Positions 63,927 through 64,000 of a DNA stretch of 64,000 bases are shown here, one piece after another. Source of the stretch: Rhodocollybia butyracea (lineage: Eukaryota; Basidiomycota; Agaricomycetes; Agaricales; Omphalotaceae); assembly GCA_015501585.1 (NCBI GenBank), contig JADNRY010000114.1:62001-126000 (forward strand), in the 5' to 3' direction. The notes beneath the pieces were generated by a model. That model searched no databases and had not been told where the DNA came from. It worked only from the letters and a program-made list of their open reading frames with translations. The position numbers and the translations under genes are program-made. Each line of letters starts with the position of its first letter. Position 1 is the first letter of the stretch.

Positions 63927-64000
63927 CTTCAGTGTCTCTCTTCTGGCTTACAGACTATTTGAACAAGCTGAACCCCAGCTTCAAAACACATTTTATTTCT

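Noticed and set aside
1..64000. CRISPR arrays, bacterial operons and rRNA genes
   Set aside because: No regular spacer arrays, ribosome binding site patterns or rRNA segments were seen; introns and element families point to a fungus.

Overview
The window looks like a transposon-rich, heterochromatin-like stretch of a basidiomycete (Agaricomycete-type) genome. The evidence is short introns of about 45-65 nt with CTAAC/CTGAT-like branch points, Ty1/copia and Ty3/gypsy retroelements, and C-terminal fragments of two fungal transposase groups, KDZ (Kyakuja-Dileera-Zisupton) and Plavaka. Species cannot be told from the sequence. All family calls come from motif recognition in the translated sequence; no search was run.

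Layout. 1-4.3 kb: a copia RNase H relic and a four-exon host-like gene (2097-3508). 4.3-11.7 kb: nested repeats. A reversed copia LTR is split by a 1.2-kb DNA transposon with perfect 31-bp terminal inverted repeats, followed by a 1.75-kb composite inverted repeat with a Harbinger-type transposase fragment, then a broken copia (copy A) with its 3' LTR. 11.7-31.4 kb: a Plavaka pseudogene is split at 11837-30540 by an 18.7-kb segment bounded by about 300-bp inverted repeats ending CACTTCAG and flanked by the same CATTGGA on both sides. Inside lie a KDZ transposase C-terminus, a hypothetical gene on the minus strand, a broken plus-strand gene, a 1.1-kb foldback element with the same CACTTCAG ends and an 8-bp target duplication, and a recently inserted 7.9-kb copia with near-identical 515-bp LTRs. 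31.7-36.4 kb: more copia fragments and MITEs. 36.9-41.6 kb: a small minus-strand gene and an intact three-exon gene for a 919-residue protein of unknown family. 41.7-50.2 kb: gypsy and copia fragments, two hypothetical minus-strand genes, a solo LTR and LTR-like direct repeats. 51.7-57.3 kb: a 248-residue gene built by tandem duplication of an exon with its intron, a truncated paralogue of the 919-residue gene, and a 236-residue coiled-coil gene. 57.3-64 kb: dispersed repeats, a tRNA-like sequence, a second gypsy copy, a hairpin MITE and a Lys/Ala/Glu-rich broken gene.

Most genes here are mobile-element parts that do not form pathways with their neighbours. Six loci keep or nearly keep open coding structure and are worth treating as host genes: 2097-3508, 36948-37349, 38676-41550, 44540-44830, 51737-52649 and 56328-57287. 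For four of them (2097, 38676, 51737, 56328) the splice sites I chose by eye give a total coding length divisible by three. A recurring oddity is short self-complementary, low-complexity tracts, each built from its own private word, scattered between and inside elements.
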